Shown: in pieces, positions 15,754 through 23,231 of the stretch
Position numbering within the stretch: position 1 is the first letter of the stretch
Layout: each line of letters starts with the position of its first letter
Assembly (NCBI GenBank): GCA_038330145.1
Contig: JBBQNR010000017.1
Location: 1-48,089 of the forward strand
Length of the DNA stretch: 48,089 nucleotides
Reading direction: 5' to 3'
Source: JBBQNR01 sp038330145
GTDB taxonomy: Bacteria; Actinomycetota; Thermoleophilia; Solirubrobacterales; JBBDJG01
Position numbers and translations under genes: made by a program
Notes under the pieces: generated by a model
Told to the model about the DNA's origin: nothing
What the model saw: only the letters and a program-made list of their open reading frames with translations
Database searches by the model: none

Positions 15754-17100
15754 TCAAACCTCCAACTCCCGCACCCCCGCCTGCACCAGCTCCGCGAATG
15801 TCGGGAACTGGTAGATGGTGTCGCGCAGCGTCGCGACCGGCACCCGGGCCTTGATCGCGAGCACCAGCATGTGGATCCATTCGCCGGCGAGCGGGCCCAC
15901 GGCGGAAGCGCCAACCAGTGTGGCGCTGTCGCGGTCGGCGAGCAGGGTCAGGTGGCCTTGCAGGTCGCGGCCGTAGGTCTCGGCGCGGTCGGCGCGGCTC
16001 AGATCTACCGTCGCGCTCGCCAGCTTCACGCCTTGCTGCTGCGCTTGCTCCTGCGTCAGCCCCACTGCCGCCACCTCGGGATCGCAGAACACGACTCGCG
16101 GCACTGCACGGTAGTCGGCGCGGACGTCGCGGCCGAGGATGTCGCCGGCCGCTATCTGCGCCTGGTAGGAGGCGACGTGGGTGAACTGCGCCACGCCGGT
16201 GACGTCGCCGATGGCCCACACGCCGTCGGCGGCGCGGCAGCGCTCGTCAATCTCGATGCCCTTCTTGCCCGCCTCGATGCCGACCGCCTCCAACCCGAGA
16301 CCATCCAAACGCGGCTTTCTTCCGGCCGCCAGCACTAGCTTCTCGGCCTCCAGCTCCTGCTTGCCGTCGACGGTGACGCGCACCCCGACGTCGGAGCGAG
16401 TAACGCTTGTCACCTCCGAGCCGAGCATCAGCCGAATCTCCTCCGCCTCCAGCGCCGCGGCCACCGTCTTGCCAACCTGCTCGTCCTCGCGGCTCAGCAG
16501 CCCCTTCTCCCTTTCGATCAGCGTCACCTCGCTGCCGAAGCGCCTCAACATCTGTCCCAACTCCACCGCCACAGGCCCACCGCCCACCACCGCAACGCTT
16601 GCGGGCACCTCCTTCAGCGCCGTCGCCTCACGGTTCGTCCAGTAGTCGACGCTCTCCACTCCCTCGATTGGCGGCACCGCCGTCGTCGACCCGGTCGCGA
16701 TCACGACGCGGTCGGCCGCCAGCACACGCTCTGCGACCTCCACCCTGCCTCGGCCAAGGAACCGCGCGTCACCACGAACAACCTCGATCCCCGCCTTCTC
16801 CAAGCTCTGCGCCTTCGCCGAGTCGTCGAAGTCGCTGACCATGTAGTCGCGGTAGCGGCGCGCCTCTTCCCACTCCAGCTCCGGCACACCGACGCCCGCG
16901 GCCGCACGCGCCTCCGACCGCACCTCCGGCGGCCGCAACAGGGCCTTGCTTGGAATGCAGGCCCAGAACGGGCACTCGCCGCCGACCAGCTCGCGCTCGA
17001 CGATCGCCACCCTCATCCCGGCCTCGGCCAGCGGGCGCGCGACATTCCGCCCGCCCGGTCCCGCACCGATCACCACGACGTCGAAGTCGTTCTCGCCCAC
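15754..17100 (-). CDS. FAD-dependent pyridine nucleotide-disulfide oxidoreductase
   Basis: 448 aa from GTG 17100 with an AGGAGGG Shine-Dalgarno. FAD site VVIGAGPGGRNVARPLAEAG; redox Cys pair in GGECPFWACIPSKALL (C-x4-C); NAD(P) site VAVVGGGPVAVELGQML; second FAD block GVWAIGDVTG. The interface domain ends IYQFPTFAELVQAGVREL, where lipoamide dehydrogenase and mercuric reductase relatives differ: there is no HPTxSE His-Glu pair of Lpd and no C-terminal Cys pair of MerA. The enzyme therefore reduces an unknown disulfide or quinone-like substrate. It converges with the hydratase gene, 7 bp apart. Confidence 0.85.
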   Translation of the reverse strand: MGENDFDVVVIGAGPGGRNVARPLAEAGMRVAIVERELVGGECPFWACIPSKALLRPPEVRSEARAAAGVGVPELEWEEARRYRDYMVSDFDDSAKAQSLEKAGIEVVRGDARFLGRGRVEVAERVLAADRVVIATGSTTAVPPIEGVESVDYWTNREATALKEVPASVAVVGGGPVAVELGQMLRRFGSEVTLIEREKGLLSREDEQVGKTVAAALEAEEIRLMLGSEVTSVTRSDVGVRVTVDGKQELEAEKLVLAAGRKPRLDGLGLEAVGIEAGKKGIEIDERCRAADGVWAIGDVTGVAQFTHVASYQAQIAAGDILGRDVRADYRAVPRVVFCDPEVAAVGLTQEQAQQQGVKLASATVDLSRADRAETYGRDLQGHLTLLADRDSATLVGASAVGPLAGEWIHMLVLAIKARVPVATLRDTIYQFPTFAELVQAGVRELEV

Positions 17101-17151
17101 CGACCCTCCTCTCGCTCGACCGTTCCGAAGCGCACACTAGCCCCCGTGCGG

Positions 17152-17180
17152 AGAAAAGGGGCCCGCAAGCGAGGCCCCTT
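17152..17180 (-). terminator. Rho-independent terminator of the 17274 gene
   Basis: On the minus strand AAGGGGCC...GGCCCCTT forms an 8-bp stem around a 9-nt loop and runs into TTTTCT. It lies about 95 nt after the stop of the Cys-repeat protein gene. Confidence 0.75.
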
Positions 17181-17273
17181 CCCTGTCCCGGAGCCAGCGG
17201 ATCGCAGTGCTGGTTACTCCGGGTCATCCTCCCGCGATGCCGCGGGAGTCCGCCCTTCAGCGGTCTTATCTGG

Positions 17274-17789
17274 TTACGAGCTTGCCTGCTTCGATACGCA
17301 CTTTCCGAACGCGTTGCGCTTGTTCTTGTTGGTGCCGTACTTCTCGCGGAAGGCGGCCGGGTCGGCGGTGCGCTCGGTGCGGCAGTCCTTGGCCGCATTC
17401 GTGAGCGCCTCGATCGACGCGGTCTTCTCCTCGGCGGCCTTCTGAGAAACGCACTTGCCGTAGGCGTTGGCCTTCTTCTTGCCGGTTCCGTACTTCTCCT
17501 TGAAGGCGTTCTCGTCGGCGGCGCGCTCGGCCTTGCAGTCCTTGGCCGCATTCGTCTGCGCGTGGTCGACGGTGCGGGCATTCTTCGAGACGCACTTGCC
17601 GTGCGCGTTGGAGCGGTTCTTGTTCGTGCCGTAGGTCTGCTTGAAGAGCGCAGCGCCCATGTCGGCCTTGAGGGCCTTGCAGAACTTGGAAGTGTTCTTG
17701 TAATCGCTCGGCGACAGCTGCGCCGACGCGGTCGCCGGTATGGCGAGCGCAGCGACGAGCGCACACGCGATCATCAGTGTCCTGATCAT
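17274..17789 (-). CDS. Secreted Cys-repeat protein, three YGTxxxKxNAxGKCVS repeats
   Basis: 171 aa. ATG 17789 is chosen because AAGGAG stands 8-9 nt upstream; an in-frame start at 17819 has no such site. Signal peptide MIRTLMIACALVAALAIPATASAQ. The mature part holds three repeats of about 40 residues: FCKALKADMGAALFKQTYGTN ... NAHGKCVSK; DCKAERAADENAFKEKYGTG ... NAYGKCVSQ; DCRTERTADPAAFREKYGTN ... NAFGKCVSK. Each repeat has one Cys in the first helix and one in GKCVS, likely a disulfide. A relative with one such repeat is at 22180-22884. Function unknown; export is strongly suggested. Confidence 0.75.
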   Translation of the reverse strand: MIRTLMIACALVAALAIPATASAQLSPSDYKNTSKFCKALKADMGAALFKQTYGTNKNRSNAHGKCVSKNARTVDHAQTNAAKDCKAERAADENAFKEKYGTGKKKANAYGKCVSQKAAEEKTASIEALTNAAKDCRTERTADPAAFREKYGTNKNKRNAFGKCVSKQASS

Positions 17790-17843
17790 GATCAATCTCC
17801 TTGACTCGATGGTCATCACGTGCTGGAACGCGGCTGGCTGCCA

Positions 17844-17873
17844 GAGGTTGGCCGGGTGGACGGGTGATGTAGG
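17844..17873 (-). promoter_or_regulatory. Bipartite upstream motif shared with 22963-22992
   Basis: In gene direction the element reads CCTACATCACCCGT, 8 variable bases, CCAACCTC. All 22 outer bases are identical in the second copy upstream of the other Cys-repeat gene, with the same 8-bp gap. It lies 54 nt before the ATG and may be a promoter or activator site. Confidence 0.5.
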
Positions 17874-17928
17874 CGCTTAACGCACCCTTAACCGTTGGCG
17901 ACCCGCGATGAGTGGGTAAGCACTGCAT

Positions 17929-18621
17929 ATGAACGGATTTCGCCAACAACAGAAGCAGCTCACCGCACCGCTGATGCTCGCATTGCTTGCGGTCATCCCA
18001 CTTTCCCTCGCGCTGGCGCTCCCCCGACCCTCACCGGCAGCCACCGCCGACCTCACCATCTCAGCTGACCCGACCACGGTCATTTACGGACAGCACACCT
18101 CCATCTCCGGCCGGCTGAAGAAGGCGCCCAAGGCCGGCGTCAAGGTCAGCCTGGAGCAGAACCCCGCCCCATACACCGGCGGCTGGACGCTGGTGGGCCA
18201 CGCGATCACCAAGACAAACGGCAGCTACAGCTACGCCGTCGTCGATCCGCTCGAGAACACCAACTACCGCGTGACCACGGCGCAGACGCCGCCGATCACG
18301 AGCAGGGGGCAGCTCGTCAAGGTGCGCATCAAGGTCGTGCTGCGTCTCAACGACCGCACGCCGCGCCGCGGCCAGCGCGTTCGCTTCTACGGCACCGCCG
18401 CGCCCGAGCACGACGGCCGCCTCGTCAACATCCAGCGCCGCACGGCCACCGGGAGCTGGCGCACGGTCAAGAAGACCACCACCCAGGACGCAGGCGACGA
18501 GCTCTCGCAGTTCAGCACTCGCATCCGTGTGCGCCGCGACGGCAGCTACCGCGCGCGCGTCTTCCACGACTCAGACCACGAGGACGGCACCAGCCGCCCG
18601 AAGCGCGCCGTGGTGCACTAA
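17929..18621 (+). CDS. Secreted protein with two Ig-like beta domains
   Basis: 230 aa. An N-terminal signal or anchor segment (LTAPLMLALLAVIPLSLALA) ends near SPAATA. Then come two beta-sandwich domains: LTISADPTTVIYGQHTSISG with VKVSLEQNPAPYTGGWTLVG; and VVLRLNDRTPRRGQRVRFYG with VNIQRRTATGSWRTVKKTTT and YRARVFHDSD. The pattern 'GQHTSISGRL ... V.LEQ' is common in actinobacterial extracellular proteins and resembles repeats found in surface or hydrolase accessory domains. No catalytic motif. Probably cell-surface exposed. Confidence 0.7.
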   Translation: MNGFRQQQKQLTAPLMLALLAVIPLSLALALPRPSPAATADLTISADPTTVIYGQHTSISGRLKKAPKAGVKVSLEQNPAPYTGGWTLVGHAITKTNGSYSYAVVDPLENTNYRVTTAQTPPITSRGQLVKVRIKVVLRLNDRTPRRGQRVRFYGTAAPEHDGRLVNIQRRTATGSWRTVKKTTTQDAGDELSQFSTRIRVRRDGSYRARVFHDSDHEDGTSRPKRAVVH

Positions 18622-18636
18622 CCGGCGGCCGGCCGG

Positions 18637-20061
18637 CTAACCGAGCTTCGGGCTCTTCCAGGGCTGCTGCAGCCGCAGCACGAGGTCGTCGGCCAAACCC
18701 TTGATCGGGACTCGCACCTGCTCCAGCGAGTCCCGGTCGCGCAACGTGACCGTGTCGTCCTTCATCGTCTCGTGGTCGATCGTGATGCCCCATGGAGTGC
18801 CGATCTCGTCCTGGCGGCGGTAGCGCTTGCCGATCGAGCCGCCCTCGTCGTACTCGGCCGGCAGCCGGGTCCGCAGCTCCTCGTAGACCGCGCGCGCCTT
18901 CTCGGGCATGCCCTCCTTCGACACCAGCGGCTGCACCGCCACCTTCACCGGTGCCAGGCGCGGGTGCAGCCGTAACACGGTGCGCTCGCGGCCGGCGATG
19001 TTCTCCTCGTCGAAGGCGTCGACCATGAAGGCCAGCGTCGCGCGGTCGGCCCCGGCAGAAGGCTCGATCACGTACGGCACGTAGCGGTCGCCGGTCGCGG
19101 TGTCGACGTACTCGAGCTTCTGACGCGAGAACTCGGCGTGCTGCTTGAGGTCGAAGTCCGTGCGGTTGGCGATCCCCTCCAGCTCCGACCATCCCATCGG
19201 GAACAGGTACTCGACGTCGGATGTCCCGGCCGAGTAGTGCGACAGCTCGTCCTCGCCGTGCTTTCGCAGCGTGATGTGGTCGGGCCTGATGCCGAGGTCG
19301 GTGTACCAGCGCAGGCGATCCTCCATCCAGCGCTGGTGCCAGTCGGGGGCGTCGGCCGGCGGCACGAAGAACTCGATCTCCATCTGCTCGAACTCGCGCG
19401 TGCGGAAGATGAAGTTGCCGGGCGTGATCTCGTTGCGGAACGCCTTGCCGATCTGGGCGATCCCGAAAGGCGGCTTCTTGCGGGCGAACTGGAGCACGTT
19501 CTTGAAGTTGACGAAGATGCCCTGGGCGGTCTCCGGACGCAGGAACACCCGCGCCGCGTCGTCTCGCACCGGACCCATGAAGGTCTCGAACATGAGGTTG
19601 AACTCCCGCGCCTCGCCCAGGTGGCCGCCGCACTCGGGGCAGCGCATCTGGCCGTCCTCCCCACGCGCGGATTCGGGCAGGTCGTCGGCCCGCCAGCGCT
19701 TCTTGCACTTGCCCTCGCATTGGACCAGCGGGTCGGTGAAGTTCTGGAGGTGCCCGGACGCCTCCCACGTGCGCGGGTGCATCAGGATCGCCGCGTCCAG
19801 CGCCACCACGTCGTCGCGCTCCTGCACCACCGCGCGCCACCACTCGGCCTTGACGTTGTTCTTCAGCAACACGCCGTAGTGGCCGTAGTCGTACGTCGAT
19901 GCGAGACCGCCGTAGATCTCGGACGACTGGAAGATAAAGCCGCGCCGCTTGCAGAGTGCGACGATTTTTTCCATCGTCACGACGTCCGGCGCAGGCGTGC
20001 CGGCGCCGTTCACGTCATCCGAACTGATGAGCGTTTCCGGGTTTTGCGTGGTTTTTTCCAT
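18637..20061 (-). CDS. glyQS: Glycyl-tRNA synthetase, single-chain (dimeric type)
   Basis: 474 aa, class II synthetase. It starts ahead of KIVALCKRRGFIFQSSEIYG, followed by STYDYGHYGVLLKNNVKAEW. A Cys zinc module is inserted (CEGKCKKRW ... MRCPECGGHL). Motif 2 region QIGKAFRNEITPGNFIFRTR, EFEQMEIEFF; motif 3 region VIEPSAGADRATLAFMVDAF; anticodon-binding domain from LAPVKVAVQPLV. It charges tRNA-Gly in the cytosol. No T-box leader is seen; a TAGGAC hexamer 7 nt before the ATG may give a near-leaderless mRNA. The N-terminal 28 residues are extra relative to the core. Confidence 0.95.
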   Translation of the reverse strand: MEKTTQNPETLISSDDVNGAGTPAPDVVTMEKIVALCKRRGFIFQSSEIYGGLASTYDYGHYGVLLKNNVKAEWWRAVVQERDDVVALDAAILMHPRTWEASGHLQNFTDPLVQCEGKCKKRWRADDLPESARGEDGQMRCPECGGHLGEAREFNLMFETFMGPVRDDAARVFLRPETAQGIFVNFKNVLQFARKKPPFGIAQIGKAFRNEITPGNFIFRTREFEQMEIEFFVPPADAPDWHQRWMEDRLRWYTDLGIRPDHITLRKHGEDELSHYSAGTSDVEYLFPMGWSELEGIANRTDFDLKQHAEFSRQKLEYVDTATGDRYVPYVIEPSAGADRATLAFMVDAFDEENIAGRERTVLRLHPRLAPVKVAVQPLVSKEGMPEKARAVYEELRTRLPAEYDEGGSIGKRYRRQDEIGTPWGITIDHETMKDDTVTLRDRDSLEQVRVPIKGLADDLVLRLQQPWKSPKLG

Positions 20062-20180
20062 TGCTTGTGTCCTACCGATCTTTGTCCGATAACAACCTTA
20101 GGCTAGAACTAGCGGCTGATGTCGGGGAGAGGTTGTCCGGACTGTTTTGCTTGTTCAGCCTGAAGGAGGTTTTTTCCGAC

Positions 20181-20354
20181 GTGAGCATCATGATCGAAGT
20201 TCCGACCATCCCGTTCCGAGCGGGCCGCCACCTCGCCGCCTGGATCGCCTGGCATGCGGTGCGCGTTTCCTGGGTCGAGGACGAGGTCTCCGACACTCCA
20301 CGCGCCTCGTCGCGCACGCGCCGTAACCGGCGCACCAAGCCAACTGCGGCATAG
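20181..20354 (+). CDS. Small basic protein of unknown function
   Basis: 57 aa from GTG 20181, which has a full AAGGAGG Shine-Dalgarno at 20163-20169. The product starts VSIMIEVPTIPFRAGRHLAA, continues WIAWHAVRVSWVEDEV and ends in an Arg/Thr-rich tail. The strong ribosome site and the Trp-rich amphipathic middle argue for a real gene. It diverges from glyQS, 119 bp away. Function unknown; nothing else of note in 20355-20445. Confidence 0.5.
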   Translation: MSIMIEVPTIPFRAGRHLAAWIAWHAVRVSWVEDEVSDTPRASSRTRRNRRTKPTAA

Positions 20355-20445
20355 CCTCATCCAGAAGCCTTTCGGCCGCGGTGCGGCCGCGCTTGAGCGC
20401 CGGGCGGCAGCGATCGGATCCCGGGCGGGCTCCATGGACCCTCCA

Positions 20446-20451
20446 TATAAT
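20446..20451 (+). promoter_or_regulatory. -10 box TATAAT for the FmdB-type gene
   Basis: A perfect TATAAT, 29 nt before TTG 20481, with GAGGGA (20465-20470) as ribosome site. Confidence 0.5.
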
Positions 20452-20480
20452 TGGCAGTAGGACCGAGGGACCCGCACACT

Positions 20481-20852
20481 TTGCCTACCTACGAATACCG
20501 CTGCGCCAACGGGCACACCTTCGAGGTCACCCAGAGAATGGCCGATGACCCGATTTCGGAGTGCCAGGTTTGCGGCGCGCCGGTGGAGCGGGTCTTCCAC
20601 CCGGTGGCGGTCCATTTCAAGGGCTCGGGCTTCTACACGACCGACTACGGCCGCGGGCGCTCCGGGGCCGGGGCGAGCAGCGATTCCTCCTCGGGGGAGT
20701 CGTCGGGGGAGTCGTCCGGGGACTCCGCCGGCGACTCGTCGAAGAGCGGCAGCTCCAAGAGCGAGGGATCGAAGAGCGATTCTGGGTCGGGTTCCGGCTC
20801 GGGCGACGGCGACAAGAGCACGCCGGCCAAGTCGGAGTCCAAGAGCGACTAG
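20481..20852 (+). CDS. FmdB-family zinc ribbon protein
   Basis: 123 aa from TTG 20481 (MPTYEYRC...). It has the FmdB regulatory-protein pattern: PTYEYRCANGHTFEVTQRMA, then CQVCGAPVERVFHPVAVHFK, then GSGFYTTDYG. The first knuckle is CxxxH (CANGH) instead of CxxC, as in many actinobacterial members. The C-terminal 55 residues are a Ser/Gly/Asp/Lys low-complexity tail with SSGESSGESSGDS repeats. Cellular role not established. It converges with RNase D, 25 bp apart. Confidence 0.85.
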   Translation: MPTYEYRCANGHTFEVTQRMADDPISECQVCGAPVERVFHPVAVHFKGSGFYTTDYGRGRSGAGASSDSSSGESSGESSGDSAGDSSKSGSSKSEGSKSDSGSGSGSGDGDKSTPAKSESKSD

Positions 20853-20877
20853 CGCTGGCTCCGCGGCTCGCCGGTGA

Positions 20878-22047
20878 CTAGCGATCCTCCCGCGGCTCAG
20901 AGCTGAGCCGCCCCTGTGGCCCCACCGACAGCGTGCGCCGGCCGCGCAGCAGCTCCAGCAACTCCTCGCCCACCAGCTCGCGGCGCCAGCCGCTGAGCGT
21001 GCGCACATTCGGCTCGGCGCCGTCCTGCATCACCGCGGTCGCGATCTGGGTCAGGTCGGCGCGGCCGGCGATCAGCTGGTAGGCGACCTCCGCCTCCTCT
21101 GCCCGTGAGCGGACCAGCGCCTCCGACAGCGCTACCAGCGACGGCGGCTCGTGCGACGGCGCCCGCGACCGCTCCAACTTGATCGGCTCGGTGTTCTCGG
21201 CGCGCTTGATCGCCTCGATCAGGTCCTTGCCGTGGCGGCGGACCGAGGCCTCGTGGAGGCCGCGGATGTCGGTCAGCTTGCGAACGTCGGTCGGGCGCCT
21301 GCGGGCGACCTCGATCAGCGCCGGGTCACCGAGCACCCATCCGACCGGGCGATCCTCGCCCCGCGCCCGTTCCTCACGCCAGTAGACGAGCGCGCGCGCG
21401 AGGGCAGCGCCCTTCCCGCCGAGGCTCGCCACCCGCGGCAGGCGGCGAAAGACGTCCTCGAGGTCGCGCTCGTCCGTGGATGCCTCCAGCTCGCGCGACT
21501 CCTCGCTGGCCCACTGCACGCGGCCACGCTGCTCAAGCCGGCCGTGCAGCACGGTGGCAAGCTCGAGCAGGCGATCGACGTCCTCGCCCGCGTAAGCGAG
21601 CTGCTCGGCGGTCAGCGGGCGCCGGTCCCAGTGCGTGAACGAGGCGGACTTCTTGACCCGCACGCCGAGGATCTCGTTCAGCAGCGTCTCGTAGCCGGCC
21701 TGGATCCCGGAGCCGACGAAGGCCGCCGACACCTGCGTGTCGAAGATGCTGCGCACCTGGGCGCCCCATGTGCGGCGCAGCAGCGCGATGTCCTGGCGGC
21801 CGGAGTGCACGACCACCTCGACGTCGGGGTCGGCCAGCACGTCGACGATCGGCTGCGGATCGACGTCCGAAAGCGCGTCGATGACCTCGATTTGCAGGCC
21901 CTCCTCGCTCTCGACCGCGATCTGGACCAGGCACAGCAGCGCCTTGTAGCGGCGCTCGGAGACGAATTCGGTGTCGAGGCCTATGCGCCCGGAGCCTCGG
22001 GCACGGTCGGCCAGCCAGGCCAAACGAGAGGACATGCGATCTCGCAT
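20878..22047 (-). CDS. rnd: Ribonuclease D (3'-5' exonuclease with HRDC domain)
   Basis: 389 aa from ATG 22047 (ATG 22035 and an upstream start at 22083 are also in frame). DEDD exonuclease motifs: Exo I IGLDTEFVSERRYKALLCLV; Exo II VVVHSGRQDIALLRRTWG; Exo III LAYAGEDVDRLLELA (Y/D active site). An HRDC-type domain follows, VARRRPTDVRKLTDIRGLHE. The C-terminal segment LSGWRRELVGEELLELLRGR resembles the second helical domain. It trims tRNA and other stable RNA 3' ends. A terminator for the upstream gene lies just ahead of it. Confidence 0.9.
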   Translation of the reverse strand: MRDRMSSRLAWLADRARGSGRIGLDTEFVSERRYKALLCLVQIAVESEEGLQIEVIDALSDVDPQPIVDVLADPDVEVVVHSGRQDIALLRRTWGAQVRSIFDTQVSAAFVGSGIQAGYETLLNEILGVRVKKSASFTHWDRRPLTAEQLAYAGEDVDRLLELATVLHGRLEQRGRVQWASEESRELEASTDERDLEDVFRRLPRVASLGGKGAALARALVYWREERARGEDRPVGWVLGDPALIEVARRRPTDVRKLTDIRGLHEASVRRHGKDLIEAIKRAENTEPIKLERSRAPSHEPPSLVALSEALVRSRAEEAEVAYQLIAGRADLTQIATAVMQDGAEPNVRTLSGWRRELVGEELLELLRGRRTLSVGPQGRLSSEPREDR

Positions 22048-22097
22048 GCTGCCAGAGCCGGGCCGGGAAAACAGTCGCGGCAACGGTGGAGAGAACG

Positions 22098-22120
22098 AAA
22101 AAGGGCCCCGGCTGGGGCCC
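22098..22120 (-). terminator. Rho-independent terminator of the 22180 gene
   Basis: On the minus strand GGGCCCC-AGCC-GGGGCCC is followed by TTTTTCGTT. It separates the Cys-repeat protein gene from RNase D. Confidence 0.8.
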
Positions 22121-22179
22121 AGTTTCGTGAGGGGAGTGTCACTTGCTTCAAATTGGCGAGCAAGTGATCAGGAGGGGAG

Positions 22180-22884
22180 TCAATCCTCCTTGTTGTCGTG
22201 TCCGAGCTCGGACCCGCCGTCCGGTGCATCGGACTCTGTGCCTCCCTGCTCGCCATCGTTGTCGGCCTCGTCGTCTCCCTTGGCGTGCCCGGAGACGCAC
22301 TTGCCGAAAGCATTGCGCTTGTTGGCGTTGGTGCCGTACTTGGCGCTGAACGCGTCCTCGTCGAGGGCACGCTCGGCGCGGCATTCCTTCGCCGCGTTCT
22401 TGAAGGCCTTCTTCGTCGCCTTCAGCTCGAGCTTGACGCAGTGGCGCATGGCGCTGCGGAAGGCGTGGCGCTTCGTCTCGCCGGCGTTGTCGTCGCCCTC
22501 GTTGTTGTCGCCATCCGGCTGATCGGTCTCGGTCGCGTCGCCGTCGGGCTCGCCCGACTCGTTGTCGTTGGTGTCACCCTCGGGCTCGTCAGCTTTCTTG
22601 GAGCTGGCCGCGGCCGGGCCGTACTTCTGCACGAATGCCCTGACATCCTCGCCGCGCTCGTCGCGACAGCTGCCGAGCGCCGCGTGGCGTGCCAGGCGCT
22701 TCAGGTTCTTCTTCTCGCACTTGCGGCTGTGGCCCTTGCCACCGCCCTGGCCATGGCCATTGCTCGACACGAGCGCCTGACAGCGCTTGCCCTTGCCGTG
22801 GCCCTTGCCTCCCTCGTGCGCGATCGCCGCCGCCGGCAGAGCCAGGGCGATCAGCGCGACAAAAATCAGTGTGATCCGCTTCAT
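22180..22884 (-). CDS. Secreted acidic protein with one Cys-repeat unit
   Basis: 234 aa. GGGAGGA precedes ATG 22884. Signal peptide MKRITLIFVALIALALPAAA. The mature part begins with a His/Gly/Lys-rich stretch, then a degenerate repeat (SCRDERGEDVRAFVQKYG), a long Asp/Glu/Asn/Gly linker (residues 95-140), and one clear repeat ECRAERALDEDAFSAKYGTN ... NAFGKCVSG, ending in another acidic tail. The repeat is the same as in the 17274-17789 protein, and both genes share the upstream bipartite motif. The composition suggests an extracellular cation-binding or matrix protein; this is inference. Confidence 0.7.
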   Translation of the reverse strand: MKRITLIFVALIALALPAAAIAHEGGKGHGKGKRCQALVSSNGHGQGGGKGHSRKCEKKNLKRLARHAALGSCRDERGEDVRAFVQKYGPAAASSKKADEPEGDTNDNESGEPDGDATETDQPDGDNNEGDDNAGETKRHAFRSAMRHCVKLELKATKKAFKNAAKECRAERALDEDAFSAKYGTNANKRNAFGKCVSGHAKGDDEADNDGEQGGTESDAPDGGSELGHDNKED

Positions 22885-22962
22885 TGGTCAGGTCCTCCCT
22901 CGGTTAAGAGCTTCCTCGGCCTTCCATGGCCGTACCTGAGCAAGAACGCCGCTGCTGGACGG

Positions 22963-22992
22963 AGGTTGGGGAGCTCGACGGGTGATGTAGGG
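22963..22992 (-). promoter_or_regulatory. Bipartite upstream motif shared with 17844-17873
   Basis: CCTACATCACCCGT - 8 nt - CCAACCTC in gene direction, 78 nt before ATG 22884. It is identical in both blocks to the copy ahead of the other Cys-repeat gene. Confidence 0.5.
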
Positions 22993-23016
22993 AGAAGCCT
23001 TCGAGGCGGAACGTCG

Positions 23017-23225
23017 CCGGCGGGCCGGCGGGTGCGTTGCCGGCGGGCCGGCGGGTGTCTTCCGGCGGAGTGGTACCGCCGGCGGTACCGGGGCGCGAAA
23101 AGAGGCCTGCCTACCCGGGCTGGCGCAGTTACGTGACGGTCACTGCTGGTGCGGCGCCCCGCAAGGCGCCACCCGGTGCGGCGCTCCGCAGGGCACGCGG
23201 TGCGCCGCCCCCCAGGGCGCCACGC
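23017..23225. repeat. GC-rich repeat cluster in gene-free gap
   Basis: The gap 22885-23231 contains no gene. It holds two copies of a 19-bp unit GCCGGCGGGCCGGCGGGTG (23017-23035, 23040-23058), a perfect 18-bp palindrome GGTACCGCCGGCGGTACC (23073-23090) followed by CGAAAAG, and three imperfect copies of a unit of about 26 bp starting GGTGCGGCGC at 23148, 23175 and about 23199. Some of these can fold, but no T-run marks a terminator. Confidence 0.6.
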
Positions 23226-23231
23226 CGCCCG

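Noticed and set aside
15754..17100. Mercuric reductase
   Set aside because: No N-terminal metal-binding domain, no C-terminal Cys pair and no mer genes nearby.
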